Source: Formicarius rufipectus | Taxonomy: Eukaryota; Chordata; Aves; Passeriformes; Formicariidae | Assembly (NCBI GenBank): GCA_013399695.1 | Contig: VXAU01006167.1 | Span: 372,001-436,000 of the forward strand | Direction of reading: 5' to 3' | Length of the DNA: 64,000 bases | Shown: one piece after another, positions 1 to 11,300 of the stretch | Layout: each line of letters starts with the position of its first letter | Position numbering within the stretch: the first letter of the stretch is position 1 | Program-made: the position numbers and the translations under genes | The notes under the pieces: generated by a model | Seen by the model: the letters and a program-made list of their open reading frames with translations, nothing else | Databases searched by the model: none | What the model was told of the DNA's origin: nothing

Positions 1-559
1 TGTTCAGCATTATGAGCTGTTTCCTTGTATACATCTCTGGGCACCTCCTGCAGTGAGGAGCTCTCCCTGCCTGCTGGCAAGAGGATCCTGTTTGGATCTG
101 TTTAGACATTATTTCACTAATATTGTTGTTTATCATGTGTTGGAACTGTGCCTCAAAGCCTGAGCAGCCCTGGGGATGCTTTGGCTGTCTGGTGTGGTGT
201 GTGCCTCCATTTTCCCTGGGCAGGATTATCCCCCATGGAAACCACACTGGGGCTCCCTGGGGAGACCCATCACCTGCTCTCAGCTTTGCTCAGAGGGTCT
301 TTATCTATTTGGTGCCTTCCTGTAAATCTGGGGAAGGCTGGCAGTGTGGGGATTCCCTAAGGGCCTGGCATGGTGGCTGAGTAGTCACCCTCCCTGCAGT
401 GTTAAGGTCATTTTGCAGCCATTTGGCTTCAAATCCATGGGTCAGATCCCACTGGGTGAGCCAGTGTGTCCTGGTAAATCCCTTGGTTAAAGGCTTGGGA
501 AATAAAGTATGTTTTGTTTCTGGATATCAAAGTTGAGTAGAAAGGATGGATTTCTTTGG

Positions 560-611
560 ACTTTTGATGATCTTGTAGGTCTTTTCCAACCCAAATGATT
601 CTGTTCTATGA
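560..611 (+). repeat. CR1 LINE 3' tail, short fragment
   Basis: The piece reads as a CR1 3' end: GATGATCTTGTAGGTC, then TTTTCCAACCCAAATGATT and a terminal TCTATGA. Only about 50 bases are recognisable, so it is either a very short insertion or an eroded one. Confidence 0.6.
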
Positions 612-1221
612 CACTGTGTGCTAAATTCCTCTTGATAAAATAGCTGGAGCTACTCGAGCTACCAAGTAAGTGGCACAGCTTGTGAAAATTGTGGGCTGCT
701 GAGCTTCAGGTGTTTGGGTGGATGTGTTTGGGACAGGGGATATCATGTGCTTCCTTGGTCTGGAAGCTGGGGTGAGGATCTGATTATGCCTGAACTGCTG
801 CTTCTGGCCCAGCCATTGCTGGAAAAAATTGGGGTGATGAGGGCAGGTTGGGAAACATGCAGCACCTGCTGTCCTACTCTTGGCATGGGCCCCAAAAGGC
901 CATGTCCATCCTCTGCTACCATAAAAACTTAATTCAAAGAAGGCAGAACTGTTACATTTTTTTTTTAAACATAAAACCAGATTCAGTTCACAACAGATTA
1001 TGACAAAGTGACTACTTACTCTGCAGCTGAAGTTACTACCCCCCTTCATCTGCTGAAGGTAAATGTTTTATGAGGGCAGGACATACAAATTGAGTCAAGA
1101 ATTTCAGCAGGTCTGGCTGAGGGTTTCTGCTAGTGGTGGTTGACACAGCAGATTTTGGGGACAGTGAGGATTGCTGAGGGACCAAAGGAAGCTGTACCTT
1201 GCTTCAAAAAACAGGTGATCA

Positions 1222-1712
1222 TGAAAAATCATAAAATGGTTTGCTTGGAAGGGACCTTAAATCGTGTTCCAAACCCCTGCCATGGGCAGGGACACCTTCC
1301 ACTAGAGCAAGTTGCTCAGAGCACTATCCAGCCTGGCCTTGAACACTTCCAGGGATGGGGCAACCACAACCTCTCTAGGTAACCTGTGCTGGGGCTTCCA
1401 CACCCTCACAGGGAAAAATTCCTTCCCAATATTCCATCTAACCCTATCCTCTGTCGGGGCAAGCCATTCCCTCTTGTCCTGTCACTCCAGGCCCTTGTCC
1501 AAAGTCCCTCTCCAGTTCTCTTGAAGTCCCTTTAGGCACTGAAGGGGCTCTAAGGTCTCCTTGGAGCCTTCTCTTCTCCAGGCTGAACACCCACAGATCT
1601 CTCAGCCTGTCTCCAGAGCAGAGGTGCTCCAGCCCTTGGAGCATCTCTGGTCTTTTCTGGACTTGCTCCAACAAGTCCATGTTCTCTTTATGATGGGAGC
1701 CCCAGAAAATGA
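1222..1712 (-). repeat. CR1 LINE fragment, 5'-truncated
   Basis: This is the reverse complement of a CR1 3' end. From the left it gives the 3' UTR block (CCATGGGCAGGGACACCTTC, then the GCCTTGAACACTTCCAGGG block) followed by the end of the reverse-transcriptase ORF. On the minus strand 1444-1722 translates to residues typical of that ORF, including MDLLEQVQKR, GLEHL and FSLEKRRL. The copy is among the longest and best preserved in the window. It is non-functional because most of the 5' part is missing. Confidence 0.92.
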
Positions 1713-4700
1713 GCCATAACAAAGTAGCTTGGTGTTGCTCATAACATCACAAAAATAAAATGTAAAAGCAATTGTTTAGGAGTTATGCTCGACTTGAATA
1801 GGAATGATATTAAGAGAACTTGAGGTAAATAAAATGTTTGGTCCATTTCAGTGTTACTGTAAGTGGAAAAACATTACAAGATGTTTTTCTGGAAGCATCT
1901 CAGGCTCAGCTCTAAGCTGTGCTCATTACTACTATTTTAAATAATTCAATAATACTTTGATAATGTGAAAACCAACAAAGCTGCTGGTGAGGTCTGCAGC
2001 TGACAGAGTAGCAGTGTGTAATGAAGAGGAAAGGAGACCAAAATGCTGCTGCTGGGTAACCTGGACCCCTCTCTGTGCAGTACATGGGATGGGAAGCAGT
2101 AGCTGGAGAGGAGTAGGGGCTGCTTTGGAAAATCCAAAGTCTTGCCTGAAACCCACTTGGATGAGCCCTGGGATTGGGGATGAGCAACCAGCATGTACAT
2201 ATTGAAAAAACACACATTTTAAAGCTGCTGCTTTTATTTAATCTCTTGGGATAACACACCCTGTTCTGGTCTGCAACCAGTGGGATGCTGAGAAATTGTC
2301 TTGGAGCAGATTCAAAACACATGATTAAAGGTTTGTTGGGAAGAGTGCCCCACAGTCAGGGACCTGTCACAGGGATGTGACTTGGTTTGTCTCTTGGGTT
2401 CCTCCAAGAGTTTTAGGGTGAGGATTTGTCCACCCTGCCCCAGCATGGGGAGCATGGCATGCTTTTGGTGAAGATGCCATCCAGATAATGGAGTTGGGGG
2501 CAGTGCTGCTCAGCTGCCTTCTCAGGGACTCTGGCACTGATTTGCCTCTCTCCAAACCCTCCTGATCAGCTGTAGCTTTTGGATATGGAGCAGGGATGGA
2601 TTTGGGGAGGCACCTTGGCTGGGGCATTGCTGTAGGGAGCAGGTGAGGAGGTAACTGGGCAGCACAGCGAAAGCATCCTTGATCTGGTCCACCACCCAGC
2701 ACTTGTTTGGGTTGGCTTTTCCCCATGTGTGGACACCAGACAGCTTTGCCAGTGCAGGTTATTGCAGGGAGATAATTGACTTTCCATCATCTCCTCGGGT
2801 CTCTTTGTGAGTGAAATGATTAAAACGCAGCCGCAGGCTTCCCAGTAAACAATGAGCAGTTGGTTTCACATGGCTCCCTGTCAAAAATCCCAAACTGGAA
2901 AGGCAGGAAAACAAACAATCAGATGAGAAAGAAATGGGTTTTTGGCATGAGTTCCCTCCGTGTTGACTGGGCTGTGAGACAGACCCTGAGAAATGGCTCA
3001 GCTTTGAGTCAAACAGCTCAGGCACGGATGGGGAGGGTGAGGAAGTGGATAAAAATGTTTCTGTGCTGAAAGCCAGGCACCTGCAGTGGCAGATGAGCAG
3101 AGGAAGACTACAGGTCCTTGCATGCTTTTCAGATGGCAGAGACATTTTAAGCGTGAGAGGTGTAGTTATACCCTGGGTACTGAAGCAGAACAAGTTCCAG
3201 GAAAATATATACTTCAGCTAAAAGATGGGAGCTTGGAAGTCAAGAGCAGCACTTGTTTTGTAGCTGGAATATAAACTATGTCTGAGGTGGAGCAACAGGC
3301 AAGGGAAGGCATCTCTTCCCTGCTCAGATTTCCCAGTGACAGACTGGAACTGCTGCCTGTCTGGTCATAACCTAATTGATAAAAATTGGCCACGGAGGGG
3401 AATTTGCTGATATTTTTTTCTTACACTCTGCAGTAGCTGATGGGTGACTGAGATTTTAATTTTTTTTAAAGAGAAATTTAATGTTTCTTGATCACTCCCA
3501 TTCAAGGTGCAGCTTCCTTGTGATTCAGCTGGCCAGAAGTGTGGTCCCAAAAGAGAAAGATCCATGCTTTTGTCTCCTCCCACTGCACTCTGGTATTTTA
3601 TTTTTGCAACACAGTCTTGGAAGTTTCTGTTACTGAAAAGTTTTTTCCAGGGAGGATTGTCTGGTTTGGGAAAAGTTCCTACTTTGGAAAAGTTTAGTCT
3701 CACTTTACATAAACATCCTGAGATTTAGGATTATTTTTTTTCCCCTCCTCTGTTCTTGTTGCAGTGTTCATATTATTGGGAGAGAGGAAATATTGTTAAA
3801 GATGTTTCATTGGCTCTCCTGTTGTTAAACAGCAGCACGTAGTTTGGCACAGGCAGGTCCTCAGAAACAAACCTTAATGGGGGGCCATGGAGCATTTACT
3901 GGAAGGTGCTTTTCTTTTTTTTTCACCCCATGGCAGTTTCACAGGTTTCTGAGAGTTTACCAGACATGGAAAAAATCACACAGCAACCCTTACATGATAT
4001 CTCTTCCCTATGGCAATTGCAACCTCCTCTCTCTGAGGCCAGCACTTGTTCCCTATGGAGGTCCATGGTTTTCTGATGGGTTTCTCTAGCTCTCACCACT
4101 CGATGGGACCAGCAGACAATTTGGCAGCTCACATATGGGTGCTTCCAGGAACTGGGTTGGAGGCTTTGCTGAAAACATGGGACTTTTTTTAAAGATGGAT
4201 GCTTCTAGCTGGTCTGGCCTTCATCTCTTGTCTCCTTAGCTCTGTTTAAAATATCCCCATGCTTATTTGGCAGAAAAAGACACAGATCAACCTGAAAGCA
4301 ACGAGTGTGGAACTCAAGAGGCATGAGACTAACAAAACAAGGACCTGAGCTTTCTGATCCAGACTGGTTAATTTTATAGATATTGATGATCCAGAGGGAG
4401 TGAGGAGTTGTACCCACCACTAATTCCTCCTGGGATGATGAGGGTGGGTGATGCTGTCCTGCTGCAGTTCCCCTTGGATGGGAGGTGGTACCTGCATGGT
4501 GGTCTCTGATGTGTTGTGGCTCCTAAGCACAGGACAGACAGACATGGGACAAAGCTGGGTGCTCTCTTGCCCCAGAACAGCCCTGAACCTGTGCCAGGGA
4601 GGGCAGGCTGAGATGCTGTTGCACCTGTAGTGCCGTGGGTGCTGCAGAAGGTGGAGGCAGAATAACCTGTGGGGAGTTACGGGGTGCAGTGTTGGGCATG

Positions 4701-4959
4701 GTGTGGTCTGCATCACTCTCAAAAAAAAAAAAAAGCTGCTGGTCCACTTATGCTTGGCAGAAACCAGTGCAAATTTAGCTTGAACCAGCTACTAAGTGCT
4801 GAAATCCCAGGGCAGGAGCAAATCTTGCAAGGGGGTCCCTTCCCCAGTCTCAGAAAGGGAGCTGCTTCATCCAGACTACCTCATCAGTGTTTGTCTCACC
4901 TGCTCTCAAATCCCAGCAGCTCCCCACTGTCTAACCCAGAGCTTAAATAACTTTTGCCA

Positions 4960-5245
4960 TTGAGGTGTGGTTTTTTCCCTTGTGTTTAATCTACAATGAA
5001 CAGCCCATTACTCCTTGTCCTGTTCCCTGTGGGGATGCAGTACAATTTATTCCCACACCCTTTGCAGCAACCTTTTATATAATTGAAGCCTGCTATCAAG
5101 TCTCTTCTGCCTTCTGATTTCCATACTAGACAAATCCAATTCTTTTGGCCTCTTTTTGCCAACAGATTGTTTTGCTGTCCTTTGATTGCTCTTTTTACTG
5201 CCCTCTGGACTGCCTCCTGTTAGTCCACACCTGAAGTGTTTGTGG
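4960..5245 (-). repeat. Old, diverged CR1-type LINE fragment
   Basis: The stretch matches the antisense pattern of an older CR1 lineage: a section like AAGCCTGCTATCAAGTCTC, then CTAGACAAATCCAATTCTTT, then a CTGGACTGCCTCC block and a GTCCACACCTGAAGTG block. Divergence is much higher than in the other copies, so this is probably an ancient insertion from before the main avian CR1 bursts. Confidence 0.7.
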
Positions 5246-7599
5246 CTGTATATGTGAGAAGGAGGAAAGATGGTTAGGGTTTTGTACTGCATGGAAGGAA
5301 AACAAGATTAAAAAGTGTGAGGTCCTTGGGGTTATTGTACCAAGTGCTGCTCTGTGGGAATAAGAGGTTAGCCAGCCAGCGGAGAACATAGATCAAGTCC
5401 AAGTGGTGCTGGGTTTGGATGAGAGGCTCAGGTGTCTGCAGGTGCTTCCACAGAGCTTGGGGTTGTGCGAAGTTGGATGCTCCTCGATGTAAAAGACGCT
5501 TGTTTCTGTCTAGCTGAACTCTGCAGCTGCCCTTTTTGTCTCTCTCTCCAGCCAGCACCTCAGGCTACTGACCTGCACTCCAGGCACTCACCTTTACTTT
5601 GGATGCTTGAAGGCAAAGGAAGCTCCTGTGAGCCCACTGTGGGTGGGAGATGCTGCTCTTTGCTCCCTTGAGGCGACAGCAGCTCAGTACTGGGATGCCA
5701 GTGCTGTTCCTGATGCTGTCTCTCCATATTTCATTCCTGTCTAGCTCTGGGTGGTGGGAGGAGATGCTTGGCTTCATCTCCACACCGATCGGGATTGTCT
5801 TTTCTTTTAGGATGAGGAAGCTGATCTGCATTCGTGTCTAATCATCCACAGAGCTGACAAAATTATTCATGTAACGAGTTCTAGGGGAGAACCTCTCTTC
5901 TCCTCCCCCTCCTGCTGCACTAGTGGGGAGCTGGGAGCAGCCTTGCTGGGAAGGCAGAAGGGCTGTAGGGATGGGGAGAAGGAGATGAGCAATGAATGGT
6001 GAACCCCCTGAGTTCAATTACCCCCTGCTCCCACCGTGAGCAGGTAACCATGGATACATCTGAATCCAAGGCATCACTGGTCCCCAAGTAACAGCATATA
6101 TGTATATTTAAATAAAGACCCTGGGCTAGTCACTGAGGGAGGGTATCTTGGAGCATTCAGAGTGCCCTAGTTGCAGAGGCATGGAGGGCAGAATCTGCTG
6201 GGGGCATCACACAGGCAGGGCTGTGTGTGAGATGCTGTCAACGCCTCTTCTCTAGGGAGCTGGAGGTATGCCCCCCTCACACTGAGCATTTGCATACCTA
6301 CCAATGCCAGCTCACAGGAACATGGGAGAAACAGTGGAGAATGGGGTGGCTAACATGAGTGGACCTTCTGGCAGCATTTGTACCCTTCTGAACATGCCAG
6401 GGTGGCCCTGCTTGGGTTGGATTTTGGTATGTAGTGCCCTGGCAGAGGGATTTCTATCCATCCCAAAGAAGATGGGTATTTGTGGGTTTTTCTCTGTTCC
6501 TTCTCCTTGAGGTGCTGGCAGGAGCATGCTGGGGCAGGAGCATGAATGAATGGGAGTGCTGGAGGAAACATTTAAATGAAGCACTCATCTCCAGGATTTT
6601 CTTCCCTTAGCTTCATTCAGATTTAGGGATGAAGGTTTTAAAGAGACAGCACCCAGGCTGTGTGTCACAGATGGGCACCCCTGTGATGGGGGTGGCTGGG
6701 TGTGGAGCTCTGCTGCTTTCCTAGCCCCAGAGATGCCAGTGAGGAGACATGGCTGCAGAGCCATGCAGAGTCCTGGCAAAGCAAAAGGAACATAACCTGT
6801 TGCCCTGGCTATGGGTGATGAGCACCTGTGGTGCTGCCAACCCATGCAGGTGATGTATGTGTCAGGGCAGGGGTTGTGTTCCCTGCAGCAGCACATGCCT
6901 GGGCTCAGTGTAAGGGGCAGCTTTAGGGCAGACTCTGTGTCCAAGCCTGGAAGCTTTAGAAGTCCAGGATGCTGCCAAGGAGGTGCAAAGGAATGATGTG
7001 GTGGAAGGTGGAAGCTGGGAGGGTTTTGATGTGTGGAGGCATCCTGCCCACCCAAACGACCCCCTGGTTAAGGCTGCAGTGGGTGGTCAAAGAAGCCAGC
7101 AGTGACAAGGTTTTGGGGGCTCCTGTGAAAACCAGCTGGTCCTGTGCTGGGCTCCTCCCTGCCTGTGCTAAAGGAAAATACAAGAAGTGCTGTGTCCTTC
7201 CTTGGCCCAACAGCCCCTTGGCAGCATCACTGTGACAGTGCTGTGAGGGAGGGAACTGAATTGCAGGGAACCTAAATCACCTCTAACTTCTCCACCCTGC
7301 ACCTTCAGGTCCAGTTTTCCACAGGTGCTGCCTGGGAGAGCAAAAGAGAGCCCAAGCAGAAGCAGTGGGGATGTACCTCTGCACACTGGGCTGAAAAAGT
7401 GATTCAGGAGGTCTGGAATGCCACCTCTTCCCACCGGCAGCTCTCAGATGCTGTGGGGATCAGTTACTGGCTGGTCTGGAGGGAGGCACATGATGGATCC
7501 GTGCCCCTTCCTCCCCACTGCTGCCCTTGTTTTGGCTGATTGAGGTCACCACGCTTTGGTGTGTGCGGAAAAAAGTTGTGAAAGAGGGGTTGGCAACCA

Positions 7600-8330
7600 C
7601 CGACTGGGGCTGGTGGGACAATGGGGGGGTCCTTCGCCAGCAGTCCCAGCCCCGATATGGGATCAGGCTGATCGGGGTACAGGTTTCGGGGTGCTGCTGC
7701 TGGCCTGGGTAGGCAGAGAGGGGGCTGAGTGGCCCGTCCCTGCCCCGGGGGGCGTGTGCCCGGACAGGTGCCGTTGTGTTTCGTCTCTATTCCTTCCCTC
7801 CTTTGTTATTCCCCGTCTGCCCTCTCTGGTTTATATGCGAGTTCCCTTCCTCCGATTGTCAGAAATTTCTTTTCCACCGTGTGGGCANTACAAATCATGT
7901 CTCTGGAATAACCCCCCGGCCGGATCCATGCCTCTCTCCCCAGGTAAGCGATGCCCAGCGGGATGGGGGCCCTGGGCAGCTCCAGCTCGCTCTCCCAAAG
8001 TCCGTGGGGACATCGTGTCCCCACCCCCTCCTCTCTCTGCTACCTGTTGGGGACGGNNNNNNNNNNNNTCCTCCTCTCTCTGAGCGATTCCCGGTGGACA
8101 CCTCCTCCCCTCCCTTCTGTCTCTCCTGCTCGCCGGGATGCGCGGGGCTCCGGGAATGGAGCGCGGGGGAAGGAGCCGGCGGCAGCCAGCAGCCAGAGGT
8201 GGGTTGGCACTGGGGGGGGTCGGGGGGGCTCCAAGCGGTGCTTTTGGGACGGCACCCCAAGTTTGAAGCCCGGCTCCCGTTTTTTCCCGTTCCCGAGGTT
8301 TCTGGGATGCGGTGGTCAGCACTCACAAAG
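7600..8330 (+). promoter_or_regulatory. CpG island, candidate distal promoter
   Basis: Counting by eye there are roughly 40-45 CpG dinucleotides in about 730 bases, against a CpG-poor background on both sides. Densest parts are about 7740-7790 and 8080-8200. The island contains a consensus splice donor, CAG|GTAAGC, with the exon ending at 7943. A second, weaker donor, CAGAG|GTGGGT, follows at about 8198. An ATG at 7928 would give only a very short frame. The next plausible + strand acceptor with a gene-like exon behind it is at 31606, so the island may start transcripts carrying the 31607 exon. It could also drive an unrelated or minus-strand transcript. The 12-base N run at 8057-8068 sits inside it. 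Confidence 0.6.
8057..8068. other. Sequence gap (12 Ns)
   Basis: Twelve consecutive N bases lie inside the GC-rich island. Any first exon here is therefore incompletely known. Isolated single Ns also occur at 7888, 20769 and 49373. Confidence 0.99.
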
Positions 8331-11300
8331 TTTGTACTAAGGGAGCCCCAGCTCTCTGCTCAGGGTGGTTTGGGCGTCTGGGGGTCCCGCCACCCTCAGG
8401 AGGGAGCCTGTGTGTGTGTGTGACTTTTTCGAGGGGCTGCCCAGCCTCCTGTCCCAGTGGGTGGATAAAGCTGGGTTGGGGTGTCTGCCCCTTCTTTCAG
8501 TGCCCCGGGGAGCCCTGGCTTGGATGCAGGACAGCAGTGGGCTCCTTCAGTGCCAGTCCTCCCCTGCCAGCCCAAGGCTTCCCAAACGTGCAGGATCTTT
8601 TTCCCTTTCTCCTTCCTGCCTGGAGCACCCAACGCTTTGTTTTGTGTTATCTCCCTTCACCCAGTCCTTATGTTCTGTGGGTCCTGTTGCTGCTCCTGAA
8701 TTTGGTCCCTGCCTTGGTGTTGCTTGTGGCAGTGGTCCTCTAAATCAGGGTTTGTTTGCCTCATTCCTCCAGCTCTCCTAGCTGCTCTTGTGTTGCAGAG
8801 TGTGTGTTTTGGTGCTCGTGGCTTCTGCTGGCTCTTTGCATGGCTGGAGCAGGGCCAGGGATAACTCTTCCCCAATGATCCTGGAGAGACAAGTGCTACT
8901 TGTACCCTGGACCACCCAGCTCTCCCCCATGGACCACATCCCCCCAGTGTGGGTGATCTCATCCTGCTCTCTGGGCTTGGTCTGTGCTGCAGATGGGAGA
9001 CTCTGGATTCAGGATGCTGTGGGATGTGGTGACACTTGTGGCTGGTCCAGATCCATGGCTGGGGTTGTTTGGCAGACGAGGAGCAGCGTTTTATGGAAGG
9101 CACTGTCAGGGAGATGAGCTCCATGTTCGCAGCCTCGGCTGCTGCTGGCGTCTTTGGCAGGGCTGGGGCATAGCAGCCACCCATCGAGTACCTGGAGACT
9201 GAGTGCCATCCAAATGGGAGTGTGTTTTGGAGAGGTTTCCTTTAGCTTCCTCTCCCTAAAGTGTTGCAGCACTACAGGTTTCTGTGCTGAGGTCCTCTGG
9301 ATGTGGGACTATATATAGGAGCTATAGGACTAGGAGGTGGTGGTGGCATCAAGCTGTCCCCTGGCACTGAGTTCCCCTTTGGTCTCTGCTGCTGCCTGAT
9401 TGAGTTTCCTTACTCCTTGGTATTTCTGGATTATCTGGAAAGTTTGTTTTCTGTAGTTTGGGCTGCACTGGCATCCTTTGAACACCCAGAGGTTTCCTCA
9501 TCCTTTGCTGTCACACAGGGTAAATCTTTTGCCAGTGAAAGGAGTGAGAGCCTGCCCTGTCCCCAACTATTTTGGATGGGTTGATGCTGAGGCACAGCCT
9601 CAGCATTTGGTTCATCCATGCCTCTGAGGGCACTGATGGGGATCTGAGCATGTGAATAGGATCTCCTGGCAGTGGTGCCTTTGCCTCTGTGCAAACAGGA
9701 CTGTCCCCGTGGCCGTGTGAGGCTGCAGCCCCCTGTGCCCCATCCCCAGTGTGGCTGAGTCAGTGCACCCACCCACTGCATCCAGTGTGTGACTCACAGA
9801 CTTTTCATGCACTGGTGTGAATCACTCACACACAGCCACACTGATGACTTTAGTGGCAGCTGAAAAGAGAAAGCAGTCCCCCTGCCTCTCCCCCAGCACC
9901 ACTACTGCTGCCAGGTAGGTTCCTTGCTCACAGTGACCCAAGAAAACTTCTGAGAGTGGCACTCTGGTGATGGCAGCTAGAGTTTCTGCTCACTTTGTGC
10001 AACCCTAGCTTGAGTTGATCCAAGGGTGACACTGACGATGCTCATGGCTGGAATGGATGGATGGATGAACACCGGGGTGACATAGTCTGGGGGATGGCTC
10101 CTCTGCTTTGGTGCTAAGGGGGCTCTGCTTGATAGATTGTGTGAGACTGATGGTGTTCTGAGCCACTTTCCCCAGGACAGGGGGCAGTTTGGGCCAGTTT
10201 TCCACTCTCCACCTCTGTCTGTCTGGGGGCCACATGTGGTGACATGGAGCCCTATCCGGGCAGCTTTCTTCCCTCTCCCCAGCCTGCTGGGGTGCAGCAG
10301 GACTGTCTGAGCCCCAGTGTGAGCATCTGGTCATGAACAAGAGCTGTCAGGAAAAGAGCCAGTTTCCCCCCGTGGCTTTGGCTGCTCCTCTCCCCGGTGC
10401 TGCTGGCTGGCAGATGGTCACGGCCAGCAGCTCAGCTGGTGGCTGGGATGCTCTTTGCTCCCCTGCCAGAGGCTGGGGCTGTGTCTCTGCTGGCTCCTCT
10501 GGGGCCGGAGGTGACTGTTTTAACACAGGGAAGATGCTCATTAATTAGTCTCCCCAGGGATCATTGTCTATCACCTTTCTGGCTCTGCTGGAGAGAATCC
10601 AAAGGAGGAGGATGGGTGTCCCAGGTGATCCTGCATCCCTCACCACCAGGGACAGGCTTGCTGGGATCTCTGTGTTCCCACTCAAGCAGTGTGTTTAGGA
10701 GGAGAGGTGATAACTAAATCCAGTGCCTTGCAGCTCCAGGGAGAGCACAGGCAAGGAGTAGAGGGGCTCAGACAGGCTTCCCAGATGCCTTCCAGATCCC
10801 TATCCACCCCTCGGCTCCCTCCAGCATCTTTTCCATGCTGCTTTGCTTTATCCCTGCCTGTTGCTCTTGCTAAAGCTCTTCCTACCCTTCCCTCCCGGTG
10901 CCGGCTCCCCACCAGCATGTCCCCTCCTTCCTTCCTGCTCCCTGTGGCTGAAATGAAGTGCTGGAGTATTTCAGAGATGTCAAAACATACCATTAGTCAC
11001 AGGCGTGAGGCCTCGTGCCCGGGGGAGAGGCTGCTGAGCTCTGTCAGGCTGAGAAATGAGCAGGGCAGGTGGGAGCCTGGGGCTTGAGAGGCAGAGGCTT
11101 TGGGCTTTCTCCCTTTCCAATGCCTCTGGCATCGTCCCAACCTTGCTCTGAGCAACAGGTTAGGTGAGAGGTTGCCTGGCATCAGTTATTCCACGATCCC
11201 CCTGTGATGGTGGGATGTGGCATCTGCAAATCAGAGTGGGGCTAGGTCCCACCCTGCTTTACTGGGGGGGAGTTTCTCCCTCTGAATCCCATTCCAAGGC

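Larger units (their letters stand above)
1..7598. other. Upstream region without a recognised gene
   Basis: I see no exon-like reading frame here. The open frames are short, lack codon bias and have no flanking splice signals. Apart from three CR1-derived pieces (listed separately) and a poly-A run at about 4720-4734, the sequence is single-copy in appearance with no structure I can name. It lies upstream of the CpG island at 7.6 kb, so distal regulatory DNA is possible but nothing specific supports it. Confidence 0.6.
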
